Source: Massilia endophytica
Lineage (GTDB): Bacteria; Pseudomonadota; Gammaproteobacteria; Burkholderiales; Burkholderiaceae_D
Direction: 5' to 3'
Assembly (NCBI RefSeq): GCF_021165955.1
Contig: NZ_CP088952.1
Coordinates: 4,960,001-5,024,000, forward strand
Length of the DNA stretch: 64,000 bases
How positions within the stretch are numbered: the stretch's first letter is position 1; every line of letters begins with the position of its first letter. The notes under the pieces are model-generated. The model did not search any database and was not told the origin of the DNA. It saw only the letters and a program-made list of their open reading frames with translations. Position numbers and translations under genes: made by a program. Of the stretch, positions 48,519 through 57,046 are shown one piece after another.

Positions 48519-49852
48519 ACGAGCGCAGGCGCCGCGGCAGCGAGGAAACGGAACTCGACTTCCTGCCGGACGCGGACGCGATCGAGCGCAGCCCCCTGCC
48601 GCGCTCGGTGCGCATCACCCTGCACCTGCTGGTGGCGGCCATGGCCATCTTCATCCTGTGGGCCAGCCTGTCGAAGGTGGACACGGTGGTCACGGCGCGC
48701 GGCCGCCTGGTCAATCCCCTGCCCAATATCGTGGTCCAGCCGCTGGACAATTCCATCGTCGAGAAGATCAATGTGCGCGTGGGCCAGGTGGTGAAGAAGG
48801 GCGAGCTGCTGGCCACCCTCGACCCCACCTTCACCCGCGCCGACGACGCCCAGCTGCGCACCCGCCTGGCCAGCCTGGAGACCCAGATCGCCAGCCTGAA
48901 CATGGAGCTGAACGGCGGCAGCGGCGGCGCGGCAGGCGGCGCCGACGCCCGCCTGCAGGCCCAGCTGCAGGCCGAGCGCCAGGCCAACTACAAGGCCCAG
49001 CAGGTGCGCCTGGAAGAGAACATCGCCCGCCTCAAGGCCAGCATCGAGACCAATCTGCGCGACCAGCAGGTGCTGACCCAGCGCCTGGCCTCCCTGTCGC
49101 AGATCGAGGCCATGCAGGAGAAGCTGGTGGCCGAGAACTTCGGCGCCAAGATGCAGCTGCTGGAGGCGCGCGACCGCCGCCTGGAGGTGGAGCGCAGCCT
49201 GATCATGGGCCGCAGCCGCGATGCCGAACTGGCCAAGGAACTGGGCGCGGCCCAGGCCGAGCTGTCCGCCTTCGGCAAGGGCTGGCGCCAGAAGTCCCTG
49301 GAAACCCTGCTGGAAGCGACGCGCGAGCGCGACAGCATCCGCGAGCAGCTGGCGAAGGCCGACAAGCGCAACCAGCTGGTGCAGCTGAGCGCTCCGGCCG
49401 ACGCCGTGGTGCTCGACATCGGCAAGCTCTCCGAAGGCTCGGTGGCGCGCGCGGCCGAACCCATGTTCACCCTGGTGCCCCTGGGCGCCCAGCTGGAGGC
49501 CGAGGTGGAGATCGATTCCCTGGACGTGGGCTACATCAAGACGGGCGACCACGCCTACCTGAAGTTCGACGCCTTCCCCTTCCAGAAGCACGGCGCGCTG
49601 GACGGCAGGGTGCGCACCATCAGCTCGGACGCCTTCCGCCGCGAGCAGGTGCAGCCCGGCCAGGGCACGGATGCCTACTACACCAGCCGCATCGCCTTCG
49701 GCAAGGCCACCCTGCGCAAGATGGCGCCGGGCGCCCGCCTGCTGCCGGGCATGACGGTCTCGGCCGAGATCGTTGTCGGCCAGCGCTCCGTCATGTCCTA
49801 CCTGCTGTGGCCGCTCACCAAGGCCATGGACGAGTCCATCCGCGAGCCCTGA
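48491..49852 (+). CDS. type I secretion membrane-fusion protein, HlyD-like
   Basis: A 453-residue periplasmic adaptor whose ATG lies 28 bp inside the exporter gene, so the two are coupled. A cytoplasmic N-tail (1-40) is followed by one membrane helix (42-60). A biotinyl-lipoyl half-motif (GRLVNPLPNIVVQPLDNSIVEKINVRVGQVVKKGELL) comes next, then a long coiled coil (about 115-310) and the C-terminal beta-barrel with LPGMTVSAEIVVGQRSVMSYLLWPL, the usual HlyD ending. It joins the ABC exporter to an outer-membrane channel of TolC type, for which no gene lies in this window. Confidence 0.92.
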   Translation: MEPTNKPSVNERRRRGSEETELDFLPDADAIERSPLPRSVRITLHLLVAAMAIFILWASLSKVDTVVTARGRLVNPLPNIVVQPLDNSIVEKINVRVGQVVKKGELLATLDPTFTRADDAQLRTRLASLETQIASLNMELNGGSGGAAGGADARLQAQLQAERQANYKAQQVRLEENIARLKASIETNLRDQQVLTQRLASLSQIEAMQEKLVAENFGAKMQLLEARDRRLEVERSLIMGRSRDAELAKELGAAQAELSAFGKGWRQKSLETLLEATRERDSIREQLAKADKRNQLVQLSAPADAVVLDIGKLSEGSVARAAEPMFTLVPLGAQLEAEVEIDSLDVGYIKTGDHAYLKFDAFPFQKHGALDGRVRTISSDAFRREQVQPGQGTDAYYTSRIAFGKATLRKMAPGARLLPGMTVSAEIVVGQRSVMSYLLWPLTKAMDESIREP

Positions 49853-50950
49853 TCAGCCTTCCAGGCGCTCGCAGACAAGTTCGGCGATGGCCAGCGAGGC
49901 CGTCAGCCCGGGCGATTCGATCCCGAAGAGATTGACCAGCCCCGGCACGCCGTGCGCGGCCGGGCCGTCGACCACGAAGTCGGCGGCGGGGCTGCCCTGG
50001 GGCCCGAGCTTGGGGCGCACCCCCGCGTAGTCGGGCTGCAGGGCGCCGTCCGGCAGGCCCGGCCAGTATTTGCGGATCTCCGCATAGAAGCCGTCGGCGC
50101 GTTCGCGCCGCACCGTGTACTCGGGACGTTCCACCCATTCCACGTCCGGCCCGAAGCGGGCGCGGCCCGCCAGATCCAGGGTCAGGTGCACGCCCAGCCC
50201 GGCCTGCTCCGGCACGGGATAGACCAGGTGGCTGAAGGGCGCCTTCACGCTGCAGGAGAAGTAATTGCCCTTGGCGTAGAAGGCCTGCGGCCGGTGTTCC
50301 GGCGCCAGGTCCTCCAGGCGCGCCGCCAGGTCCGGCGCGTCCAGCCCGGCGCAGTTGATGACGGAGCGGGCCAGCCAGCGCTCGCCCTGCACCTCCAGGG
50401 CGATGCCGTCCGCTTCCACCCGCCAGCCCTGCAGCGGCGCTTGCAGCACCAGGCTGGCGCCCGCCTGCTCGGCATCGCCAAGCAGGCTCAGCATTAAACC
50501 GTGGCTGTCGATGATGCCCGTGCTGGGCGACAGCAAGGCGCCCTCGCAGCGCAGGGCGGGCTCCATGTCCCGGGCCGCTGCGGCCTCCAGGACTTGCAAA
50601 TCATGCACGCCATTGCGGGCCGCCTGTTGCTGAATGGCCTCAAGTTGCGCCAATTGCTGCGGCGTCGTTGCAACGATCAGCTTGCCGCACCGGTGGTGCG
50701 CCACGCCCCGTTCCGCGCAATAGGCGTACAGGGCCTCGCGCCCGCGCACGCACAGGCGCGCCTTCAGGGAACCGGCCGGATAATAGATGCCCGCGTGGAT
50801 CACCTCGCTGTTCCGGGCGCTCGTGCCGCTGCCGATGCAGTCGCTTGCTTCCAGAATGACAACCTCGCGCCCGCGCAAGGCCAGGGCCCGCGCCACCGCC
50901 AGGCCGATCACGCCCGCGCCGATCACCACGCAGTCCAGTTTATCTACCAT
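49853..50950 (-). CDS. FAD-dependent oxidoreductase, LhgO-like
   Basis: A 365-residue DAO-family flavoprotein. The FAD-binding motif is CVVIGAGVIGLAVARALALRG at the N-terminus, and SARNSEVIHAGIYYPAGSLKARLCVRG is the block typical of L-2-hydroxyglutarate oxidase and its relatives; FGIESPGLTASLAIAE closes the protein. It likely oxidises L-2-hydroxyglutarate or a similar 2-hydroxy acid to the keto acid. I prefer ATG 50950 (GGAA 6 nt before it) over ATG 50962. Its stop touches the HlyD stop from the other side. Confidence 0.85.
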   Translation of the reverse strand: MVDKLDCVVIGAGVIGLAVARALALRGREVVILEASDCIGSGTSARNSEVIHAGIYYPAGSLKARLCVRGREALYAYCAERGVAHHRCGKLIVATTPQQLAQLEAIQQQAARNGVHDLQVLEAAAARDMEPALRCEGALLSPSTGIIDSHGLMLSLLGDAEQAGASLVLQAPLQGWRVEADGIALEVQGERWLARSVINCAGLDAPDLAARLEDLAPEHRPQAFYAKGNYFSCSVKAPFSHLVYPVPEQAGLGVHLTLDLAGRARFGPDVEWVERPEYTVRRERADGFYAEIRKYWPGLPDGALQPDYAGVRPKLGPQGSPAADFVVDGPAAHGVPGLVNLFGIESPGLTASLAIAELVCERLEG

Positions 50951-51003
50951 AAAGCATTCCAATCTAAGCGAGAAACAGCAGTGTAACTCTTGCCTTGCAG
51001 CAG

Positions 51004-51032
51004 TTGACGCCCTCTGCGGGAAGAAATATCAT
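51004..51032 (+). promoter_or_regulatory. sigma-70-type promoter of the sugar operon
   Basis: TTGACG (51004-51009) and TATCAT (51027-51032) are 17 bp apart, pointing to the SIS-domain gene about 100 bp downstream. It is the only good hexamer pair before the tightly packed nine-gene run up to 58781. Confidence 0.5.
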
Positions 51033-51133
51033 CGGTTCGATCCGCTCGAAGGATATCGCTCCACACAGCAGAGCAACAGGCCCCGGGCCCTTTGTCCGGC
51101 CCCGCAGTTCCACAGCAAAGCAGAGCTTTCCCC

Positions 51134-51697
51134 ATGCAGCAACTTATCAATAGTTACACCGACAAGCTGTCCGCAGCGCTCCGCATGGACGCCATGCAGC
51201 AGGTGCCGGTGCTGGCCGAGGCCATGCGCGAAGCCTGGCGCACCCAGCACACCATCTACTTCTGCGGCAACGGCGGCAGCGCGGGCAATGCCATCCACCT
51301 TGCCAACGACTTCCTCTACGGCGTGGGCAAGGAGCACGGCATCGGCATGCGCGTGGAGTCCCTGAGCGCCAATGCGGCCGTGCTGACCTGCCTGGGCAAC
51401 GACATCGGCTACGACCGCATCTACGCCGAACAGCTGCGCGTCAAGGCCGACAAGGGCGACGTGCTGGTCGTGCTCTCCGGCAGCGGCAATTCGCCCAACA
51501 TCGTCAAGGCCCTGGAGATGGGCAACGAGCTGGGCATGACCACCTTCGCCCTGCTCGGCTACTCCGGCGGCAAGTGCAAGGACCTGGCCCAGCACCCCAT
51601 CCACTTCCCGATCGACGATATGCAGATCGCCGAAGACCTGCAGCTGGTGATCGGCCACATGTGCATGCAGTGGCTGTGCGAGCAGAAAGCTTCCTGA
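51134..51697 (+). CDS. GmhA-like SIS-domain sugar isomerase
   Basis: A 187-residue SIS protein. YFCGNGGSAGNAIHLANDF and LVVLSGSGNSPNIVKALE are the two sugar-phosphate binding loops and resemble those of phosphoheptose isomerase GmhA. By my alignment the GmhA catalytic Glu in HFAEEL is Asp here (HLANDF) and the helical His near the C-terminus is not conserved, so the substrate or reaction may differ. In GmhA the reaction is sedoheptulose 7-phosphate to D-glycero-D-manno-heptose 7-phosphate. It is the first gene of the operon. Confidence 0.75.
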   Translation: MQQLINSYTDKLSAALRMDAMQQVPVLAEAMREAWRTQHTIYFCGNGGSAGNAIHLANDFLYGVGKEHGIGMRVESLSANAAVLTCLGNDIGYDRIYAEQLRVKADKGDVLVVLSGSGNSPNIVKALEMGNELGMTTFALLGYSGGKCKDLAQHPIHFPIDDMQIAEDLQLVIGHMCMQWLCEQKAS

Positions 51698-51755
51698 GCC
51701 CCGGCGCGCGGAGGCTTGCCGCGCCTTCCGTTCAACCCGTTTCCTGACTGAGCCC

Positions 51756-52748
51756 ATGCAACATCGATTCCTCGTCATTGGCAGCAACTCCTTTTCCGGC
51801 GCGGCCTTCGTGGCCTACCTGCTGGAGCGCGGCCACAGCGTCATCGGCGTCAGCCGTTCCGAAGAGCCCCATCCCGTCATGCTGCCCTACAAATGGCGCG
51901 AGCCCAAGGGCAGCTTCGCCTTCCACCAGGTCGACCTGAACCGCAACCTGCCGGACCTGATCGCGCTCATGAACGAGCAGCAGCCGGAGTACGCGGTCAA
52001 CTTCGCGGCCCAGGGCATGGTGGCCCAGAGCTGGCTGCAGCCGGCCCACTGGTACCAGACCAACGTGGTGTCCCAGGTGCTGCTGCACGACGAGATGCGC
52101 AAGCTGCGCTACCTGAAAAAATACGTGCACGTCACCACGCCCGAAGTCTACGGCAGCACGGACGGCTGGCATGCCGAGAGCTTCCACTTCGCGCCCAGCA
52201 CACCGTACGCCGTCTCGCGCGCGGCCTGCGACCTGCACCTGATGAGCTTCTTCAAGGCCTACAGCTTCCCGGTCTGCTTCACGCGCGCCGCGAACGTGTA
52301 CGGGCCCGGCCAGCAGCTCTACCGCATCATGCCGCGCGCCATGCTGTATGCGCGCCTGGGCAAGCAGATGGAGCTGCACGGCGGCGGCCACTCGGTGCGC
52401 TCCTTCATCCATATCGACGACGTGGCCGACGCCACCCTGCGCATCGCCGACCACGGCGTGCCGGGCGAGAGCTACCACATCTCCACCTGGGAAACGGTGT
52501 CCATCCGCCAGCTGGTGGAGCGCGTCTGCGACATGACGGGCGTGGCCTTCGCCGACCTGGTGAAGGTCACGGAAGACCGCCTCGGCAAGGACCAGGCCTA
52601 TCTGCTCGACAGCAACAAGATCCGCAAGGAACTGGGCTGGGCCGACACCATCAATCTCGATACGGGCATGCAGCAGACGCTGGCCTGGGTCGACAACAAC
52701 CTCGACACGCTGAAGACTCTGCCAGCGGACTACATTCACAAAGCATAG
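51756..52748 (+). CDS. SDR sugar epimerase/dehydratase with YxxxR
   Basis: A 330-residue extended short-chain dehydrogenase. The Rossmann glycine motif is VIGSNSFSGAAFVAYLL. FAAQGMVAQSW, TTPEVYGSTDGW and RAANVYGPGQQLYRIMPR align with nucleotide-sugar 4,6-dehydratases. The catalytic Tyr is in TPYAVSRAACD, where the usual YxxxK lysine is arginine, an unusual change that may lower or alter activity. The substrate is presumably a nucleotide-activated sugar or heptose. Its stop is 9 bp before the next SDR gene. Confidence 0.8.
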   Translation: MQHRFLVIGSNSFSGAAFVAYLLERGHSVIGVSRSEEPHPVMLPYKWREPKGSFAFHQVDLNRNLPDLIALMNEQQPEYAVNFAAQGMVAQSWLQPAHWYQTNVVSQVLLHDEMRKLRYLKKYVHVTTPEVYGSTDGWHAESFHFAPSTPYAVSRAACDLHLMSFFKAYSFPVCFTRAANVYGPGQQLYRIMPRAMLYARLGKQMELHGGGHSVRSFIHIDDVADATLRIADHGVPGESYHISTWETVSIRQLVERVCDMTGVAFADLVKVTEDRLGKDQAYLLDSNKIRKELGWADTINLDTGMQQTLAWVDNNLDTLKTLPADYIHKA

Positions 52749-52757
52749 GGATCAAGC

Positions 52758-53702
52758 ATGAAACTTCTCATTACCGGCGGCTGCGGCTATGTCGGCACCG
52801 TGCTCACCGAACAGCTGCTCAAGGACGGCCACACCATCACCGTGGTCGACACCCAGTGGTTCGGCAACCACCTCAAGCCCCACCCCCAGCTGACCGTGCT
52901 CAAGCAGGACACCCGCGACGTCGATGCCATCCCCCTGCAGGGCGTGGACACCATCATCCACCTGGCCAATATCGCCAACGATCCGGGCGTGGAAATGAAC
53001 CCCACCCTGTCCTGGGAAGTGAATGTGCTGGCCACCCAGCAGCTGGCCGACCGCGCCGTGCGCAACGGCGTGCGCCACTTCATCTTCGCCAGCTCCGGCA
53101 GCGTGTACGGCGTGAAGGACGAGCCCCAGGTCACGGAAGACCTGGAGCTGGTGCCCATCACCGCCTACAACAAGACCAAGATGGTGGCCGAGCGCGTGCT
53201 GCTCTCCTACACCGACAAGATGCGCGTGCACAATGTGCGCCCGGCCACCGTGTGCGGCTGGTCGCCGCGCATGCGCCTGGACGTGAGCGTGAACATGCTC
53301 ACCATGCAGGCCCTGAAGAACGGCAAGATGACCGTGTTCGGCGGCGACCAGACCCGCCCCAACATCCACATCCAGGACATGGTGAACGTGTACCGCCACT
53401 TCCTGGCCAATCCCGACCTGCCTTCCGGTAACTACAACGCGGGCTTCGAGAACATCTCCATCCTGGACATCGCCAACCGCGTGGCGGGCACCGTGCCGGC
53501 CGAGATCGTGGTGACGGCCTCGAACGATCCCCGTTCCTACCGCCAGAACTCGGACAAGCTGCTGGCCACCGGCTTCAAGCAGCAGCACAGCGTGGCCGAC
53601 GCCATCCGCGACGTGTCCGAGAAATTCAAGTCCGGCGAGCTGGTGGACAAGGACGAGTACTACACCGTGCGCTGGATGAAGCACCTGAACCTGCAAGCCT
53701 GA
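52758..53702 (+). CDS. NAD-dependent sugar epimerase/dehydratase
   Basis: A 314-residue extended SDR with a classic glycine motif LLITGGCGYVGTVLTEQLL, HLANIANDPG, SSGSVYG and an intact catalytic YNKTK. It differs from the preceding SDR in keeping the catalytic lysine. GWSPRMRLDVSVNMLTMQALKNGKMTVFGG resembles WcaG/galactose epimerase relatives. Together the two SDRs could perform dehydration, epimerisation or reduction on one nucleotide sugar. It ends 2 bp before the transketolase N-subunit gene. Confidence 0.85.
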   Translation: MKLLITGGCGYVGTVLTEQLLKDGHTITVVDTQWFGNHLKPHPQLTVLKQDTRDVDAIPLQGVDTIIHLANIANDPGVEMNPTLSWEVNVLATQQLADRAVRNGVRHFIFASSGSVYGVKDEPQVTEDLELVPITAYNKTKMVAERVLLSYTDKMRVHNVRPATVCGWSPRMRLDVSVNMLTMQALKNGKMTVFGGDQTRPNIHIQDMVNVYRHFLANPDLPSGNYNAGFENISILDIANRVAGTVPAEIVVTASNDPRSYRQNSDKLLATGFKQQHSVADAIRDVSEKFKSGELVDKDEYYTVRWMKHLNLQA

Positions 53703-53704
53703 CA

Positions 53705-54505
53705 ATGACCACTTCCGTTCAACTCGCGGCCCAGTTCCGCGCGACCGCCGTCGAGATGTCGCACCGCGCCGGTGCGGCCCACCTCGCCTCGGCCATGTCC
53801 TGCATCGACATGGTGGCGGCCCTTTACCACTCCGTGCTCAAGGTCGATCCGGCCCGGCCCCAATGGGAGGAGCGCGACCGCTTCATCCTGTCCAAGGGCC
53901 ACGCCGCCACCGCCCTGTATGCGGCCCTGGCCTACAAGGGCTTCATCAAGCCGGAAGACCTGCTCACCTATGGCAAGGCGGGCTCCCTGCTGGAAGAGCA
54001 CCCGACGCCGCGCCTGCCGGGCGTGGAGACGGCTACCGGCTCCCTGGGCCACGGCCTGGCCTGCGGCATCGGCATGGCCCTGGCGGCCCGCATCCAGCAG
54101 CGCAGCTACCGCACCTTTGTGCTGATGAGCGACGGCGAGTGCAACGAAGGCTCGGTCTGGGAATCGGCCCTGTTCGCCTCGGCCAACAAGCTGGGCAGCC
54201 TGACCGCCTTCGTCGACTTCAACAAGTGGCAGGCCACGGGCCGCAGCCGCGAAGTGCTGGGCCTGGACCCGCTGGCCGAGAAGTTCCGCAGCTTCGGCTG
54301 GAACGTGCACGAGATCGACGGCCACGACCACGCGGCCATCCTGGCAGCCGTGGCGGATACCCGCGCCGACCAGCCGACCATGGTGGTCGCGCACACGGTC
54401 AAGGGCAAGGGTGTGTCCTTCATGGAAGATGACAATAACTGGCACTATCGCATTCCTACCGTGGAAGAAGTGCAATCGGCCAAAGCGGAGTTGGGCGTAC
54501 TATGA
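53705..54505 (+). CDS. transketolase, N-terminal subunit
   Basis: A 266-residue protein covering the thiamine diphosphate (PP) domain of transketolase: SKGHAATALYAALAYKG, EEHPTPRLPGVETATGSLGHGLACGIGMALAAR, and the cofactor motif GDGECNEGSVWE...VDFNKWQATG. The second half is encoded by the next gene, overlapping by 4 bp (ATGA). Split transketolases of this type are common in biosynthetic clusters and move a two-carbon ketol unit between sugars, or make an unusual ketose. In this locus it may supply or consume sedoheptulose 7-phosphate. Confidence 0.93.
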   Translation: MTTSVQLAAQFRATAVEMSHRAGAAHLASAMSCIDMVAALYHSVLKVDPARPQWEERDRFILSKGHAATALYAALAYKGFIKPEDLLTYGKAGSLLEEHPTPRLPGVETATGSLGHGLACGIGMALAARIQQRSYRTFVLMSDGECNEGSVWESALFASANKLGSLTAFVDFNKWQATGRSREVLGLDPLAEKFRSFGWNVHEIDGHDHAAILAAVADTRADQPTMVVAHTVKGKGVSFMEDDNNWHYRIPTVEEVQSAKAELGVL

Positions 54506-55422
54506 GAAATGCTTTTGCCAAAGCCGTCACCGAACTGGGCGACGAATATCCTGAACTGGTGATGCTGGCCGGCGACATCGGCAACCGCCTGTTCGACAAG
54601 TTCAAGGACAAGCACCCGACCCGCTTCTACAACTGCGGCGTCGCGGAAGCGAACATGACGGGCCTGGCCTCGGGCCTGGCCGCTTCCGGCCTGCGTCCCA
54701 TCACCTACACCATCACGCCCTTCAACACCACGCGCGTGCTGGAACAGATCCGCCTGGACATCTGCTACCCCAACCTGCCCGTGATCGTGGTGGGCACGGG
54801 CGCCGGCCTGTCCTACGCGAACCTGGGCGCGACCCACCATTCGATGGAAGACATCGCCATCCTGCGCACCCTGCCGAACATGCACGTGGTCTGCCCCGCC
54901 GACCCGGTGGAAGTGAAGGGCGCCGTGCGCGACGCGCTGCGCCTGGGCCGTCCCACCTATATCCGCCTGGGCAAGAAGGGCGAACCGGCGATCCACCCGA
55001 GCGAGCCGGACTTCCGCATCGGCAAGGGCATCACGGTGCGCGAAGGCAAGGACGTCGTCATCTTCAGCGTGGGCAACATGATCAAGCCCGCGCTCGACAG
55101 CGCCGAACAGCTGGCCGCGCGCGGCATCTCGGCCCAGGTGGTGAGCCTGCACACCGTCAAGCCCCTGGACGACGCGCTGCTGGCGCAGAGCTTCGCGGAC
55201 AAGAAGGTGGTGGCCGTGGTGGAAGAGCACAGCTTCACGGCCGGTGCCGGCAGCGCCGTGCTGGAATGGGGCCATGTGCGCCGCGTCAACCTGGACAAGC
55301 TGGTCTGCGTGGCCGGTCCCGACCGCTTCCTCTCCGGCTGCGGCGAACAGGACGAGGCGCGCGAGCTGGTCGGCCTGACCTCGCACGCCATCACGCAGCA
55401 GATCGTCGACCGCCTTGGATAA
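54502..55422 (+). CDS. transketolase, C-terminal subunit
   Basis: A 306-residue protein holding the pyrimidine-binding and C-terminal domains of transketolase. GVAEANMTGLASGLAASGLRPITYT includes the catalytic Glu that activates thiamine diphosphate; GLSYANLGATHHSMEDIAILR and VVEEHSFTAGAGSAVLEW follow. It pairs with the upstream N-subunit to form the active enzyme; the 4-bp overlap favours equal amounts. Confidence 0.93.
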   Translation: MRNAFAKAVTELGDEYPELVMLAGDIGNRLFDKFKDKHPTRFYNCGVAEANMTGLASGLAASGLRPITYTITPFNTTRVLEQIRLDICYPNLPVIVVGTGAGLSYANLGATHHSMEDIAILRTLPNMHVVCPADPVEVKGAVRDALRLGRPTYIRLGKKGEPAIHPSEPDFRIGKGITVREGKDVVIFSVGNMIKPALDSAEQLAARGISAQVVSLHTVKPLDDALLAQSFADKKVVAVVEEHSFTAGAGSAVLEWGHVRRVNLDKLVCVAGPDRFLSGCGEQDEARELVGLTSHAITQQIVDRLG

Positions 55423-55426
55423 GCTT

Positions 55427-56029
55427 ATGCGCCTCGGTCTCGATTTCGACAACACCCTGATCAGCTACGACACGCTGTTCCGCCAGGTCGCCCTGGACAA
55501 GGGCCTGGTGCCGCAGGAAACCGCGCCGCAGAAGAACGCGGTGCGCGACTACCTGCGCCAGCAGGACCGCGAGGACGAGTGGACCAGGCTGCAGGGCGAA
55601 GTCTACGGCGGCCGCATCCTGGAGGCGGCGCCCTATCCCGGCATGCGCGACACCCTGGCCCATATCGCCACGCACGGCGTGCCCATGGTGATCGTCAGCC
55701 ACAAGACGCGCTATCCCTACCTGGGCGAGCGCTGGGACCTGCACGCGGCGGCCCGCAGCTGGCTGGAGAAGCACGGCTTCCACGCGGAAGACGGGCTGAA
55801 CTGGCAGCAGGAACAAGTCTTCTTCGAGCTGTCGAAGGAAGAGAAGATCGCCCGCATCGTGGCCCAGCAGTGCACCCACTACGTGGACGACCTGCCGGAG
55901 ATCCTCGACATGCTGCCGGACACCGTGCACAAGATCCTGTTCTCGCCGGACGGCAATGTGACGCCCAAGGCTGGCTGGACCGTGATGTCCGACTGGCAGC
56001 AGCTGCCGGGCCTGCTCAAGCTGGCATGA
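55427..56029 (+). CDS. HAD-superfamily hydrolase
   Basis: A 200-residue protein with the HAD nucleophile motif I LDFDNTLISYD (DxDxT type), motif II near VIVSHKTR, and a late YVDDLPEIL for motif III/IV. It lacks the cysteine cluster of the heptose-bisphosphate phosphatase GmhB, so a role as GmhB is possible but not shown. I place the start at ATG 55427, just after the transketolase stop; a TTG at 55415 is less likely. Its stop overlaps the next gene by 4 bp. Confidence 0.8.
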   Translation: MRLGLDFDNTLISYDTLFRQVALDKGLVPQETAPQKNAVRDYLRQQDREDEWTRLQGEVYGGRILEAAPYPGMRDTLAHIATHGVPMVIVSHKTRYPYLGERWDLHAAARSWLEKHGFHAEDGLNWQQEQVFFELSKEEKIARIVAQQCTHYVDDLPEILDMLPDTVHKILFSPDGNVTPKAGWTVMSDWQQLPGLLKLA

Positions 56030-57036
56030 GCGCGGCCTTGCCGGCCGCCGTGGCGGCCTTTTGCGCCGCCCATGGCGTGCTGCCGCCCATTGCCGCCGAA
56101 CCCCTGCGCACGGGCCGCAACAGCGAAGTGCAGCGCCTGGTGCACGCGGGCGGGCTCACCCTGCTCAAGCGCTATTTCCAGCATCCCGCCGACCGGCGCG
56201 ACCGGCTCGGCACCGAATTCGGTTTCCTCAGCGTCTGCCAGCAGCAGGGCCTGGCCCATGTGCCGCAGGCCCTGGCCATGGACCGCGAGCTCAATTGCGC
56301 GCTCTACAGCTTCCTGCCCGGCCAGCGTCCCGCCGTCCCGGCCGACGGTCACGTCGACCAGGCGGCCCGCTTCATCCTCGCCCTGAACGGCCTGCGCGGC
56401 AGCCCCGGCGCGGCGGCCCTGCCGCCCGCCTCGGACGCCTGCTTCAGCATCGAGGCCCATCTGGGCCTGGCCGCCAGCCGCATCGCCCGCCTCATGGCCG
56501 TGGCGCCGGACAGCGCGGTGGCCGCCGAAGCCTGCGCCTTCGTGCGCGATACGCTGGAGCCGGCATGGCGCGCCCTGGACGCGGCGGCCCGCGCGGCCCT
56601 GGCGCCCGGCGAGCTGGCGGCGGAACTGCCGTCCTCCGCGCGCATCCTCTCGCCTTCCGATTTCGGCTTCCACAACAGCCTGGAGCACGAAGGCGTGCTG
56701 GCCTTCGTCGATTTCGAATACGCGGGCTGGGACGATCCCGCCAAGCTCATCTGCGACTTCCAGTGCCAGCCCGAGCTGCCCGTGACGCCGCAGCAGGGCG
56801 CCCGCTTCCGCGGCGCCCTGCTGGCCGGGCTGGGCGACGATGGCGCCGTGGCGCGCCGCGTGGCGCTGCTCCTGCCCCTGCACCGGATAAAATGGTGCTG
56901 TATCCTGCTCAACGAACTGCGTTCGGAAGACCGCCAGCGCCGCCTGCACGCGGGCGTGGACGCCAATGCCCTGCTGGAGACCCAGCTGGCCAAGGCGCGC
57001 AACTACTTCCAGACCCATCTCGCAACTATCGCTTAA
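56026..57036 (+). CDS. APH-like phosphotransferase
   Basis: A 336-residue protein of the aminoglycoside phosphotransferase/choline kinase fold. The catalytic loop reads SPSDFGFHNSL, where HxD is replaced by PSD while Asp and the downstream Asn remain; the metal site reads FVDFEYAGWDDPAKLICDF. It probably phosphorylates a sugar or alcohol in this locus. The loss of the loop His is seen in some sugar-kinase members. The start overlaps the HAD stop. Confidence 0.75.
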   Translation: MSAALPAAVAAFCAAHGVLPPIAAEPLRTGRNSEVQRLVHAGGLTLLKRYFQHPADRRDRLGTEFGFLSVCQQQGLAHVPQALAMDRELNCALYSFLPGQRPAVPADGHVDQAARFILALNGLRGSPGAAALPPASDACFSIEAHLGLAASRIARLMAVAPDSAVAAEACAFVRDTLEPAWRALDAAARAALAPGELAAELPSSARILSPSDFGFHNSLEHEGVLAFVDFEYAGWDDPAKLICDFQCQPELPVTPQQGARFRGALLAGLGDDGAVARRVALLLPLHRIKWCCILLNELRSEDRQRRLHAGVDANALLETQLAKARNYFQTHLATIA

Positions 57037-57046
57037 GAAAGAAGCC

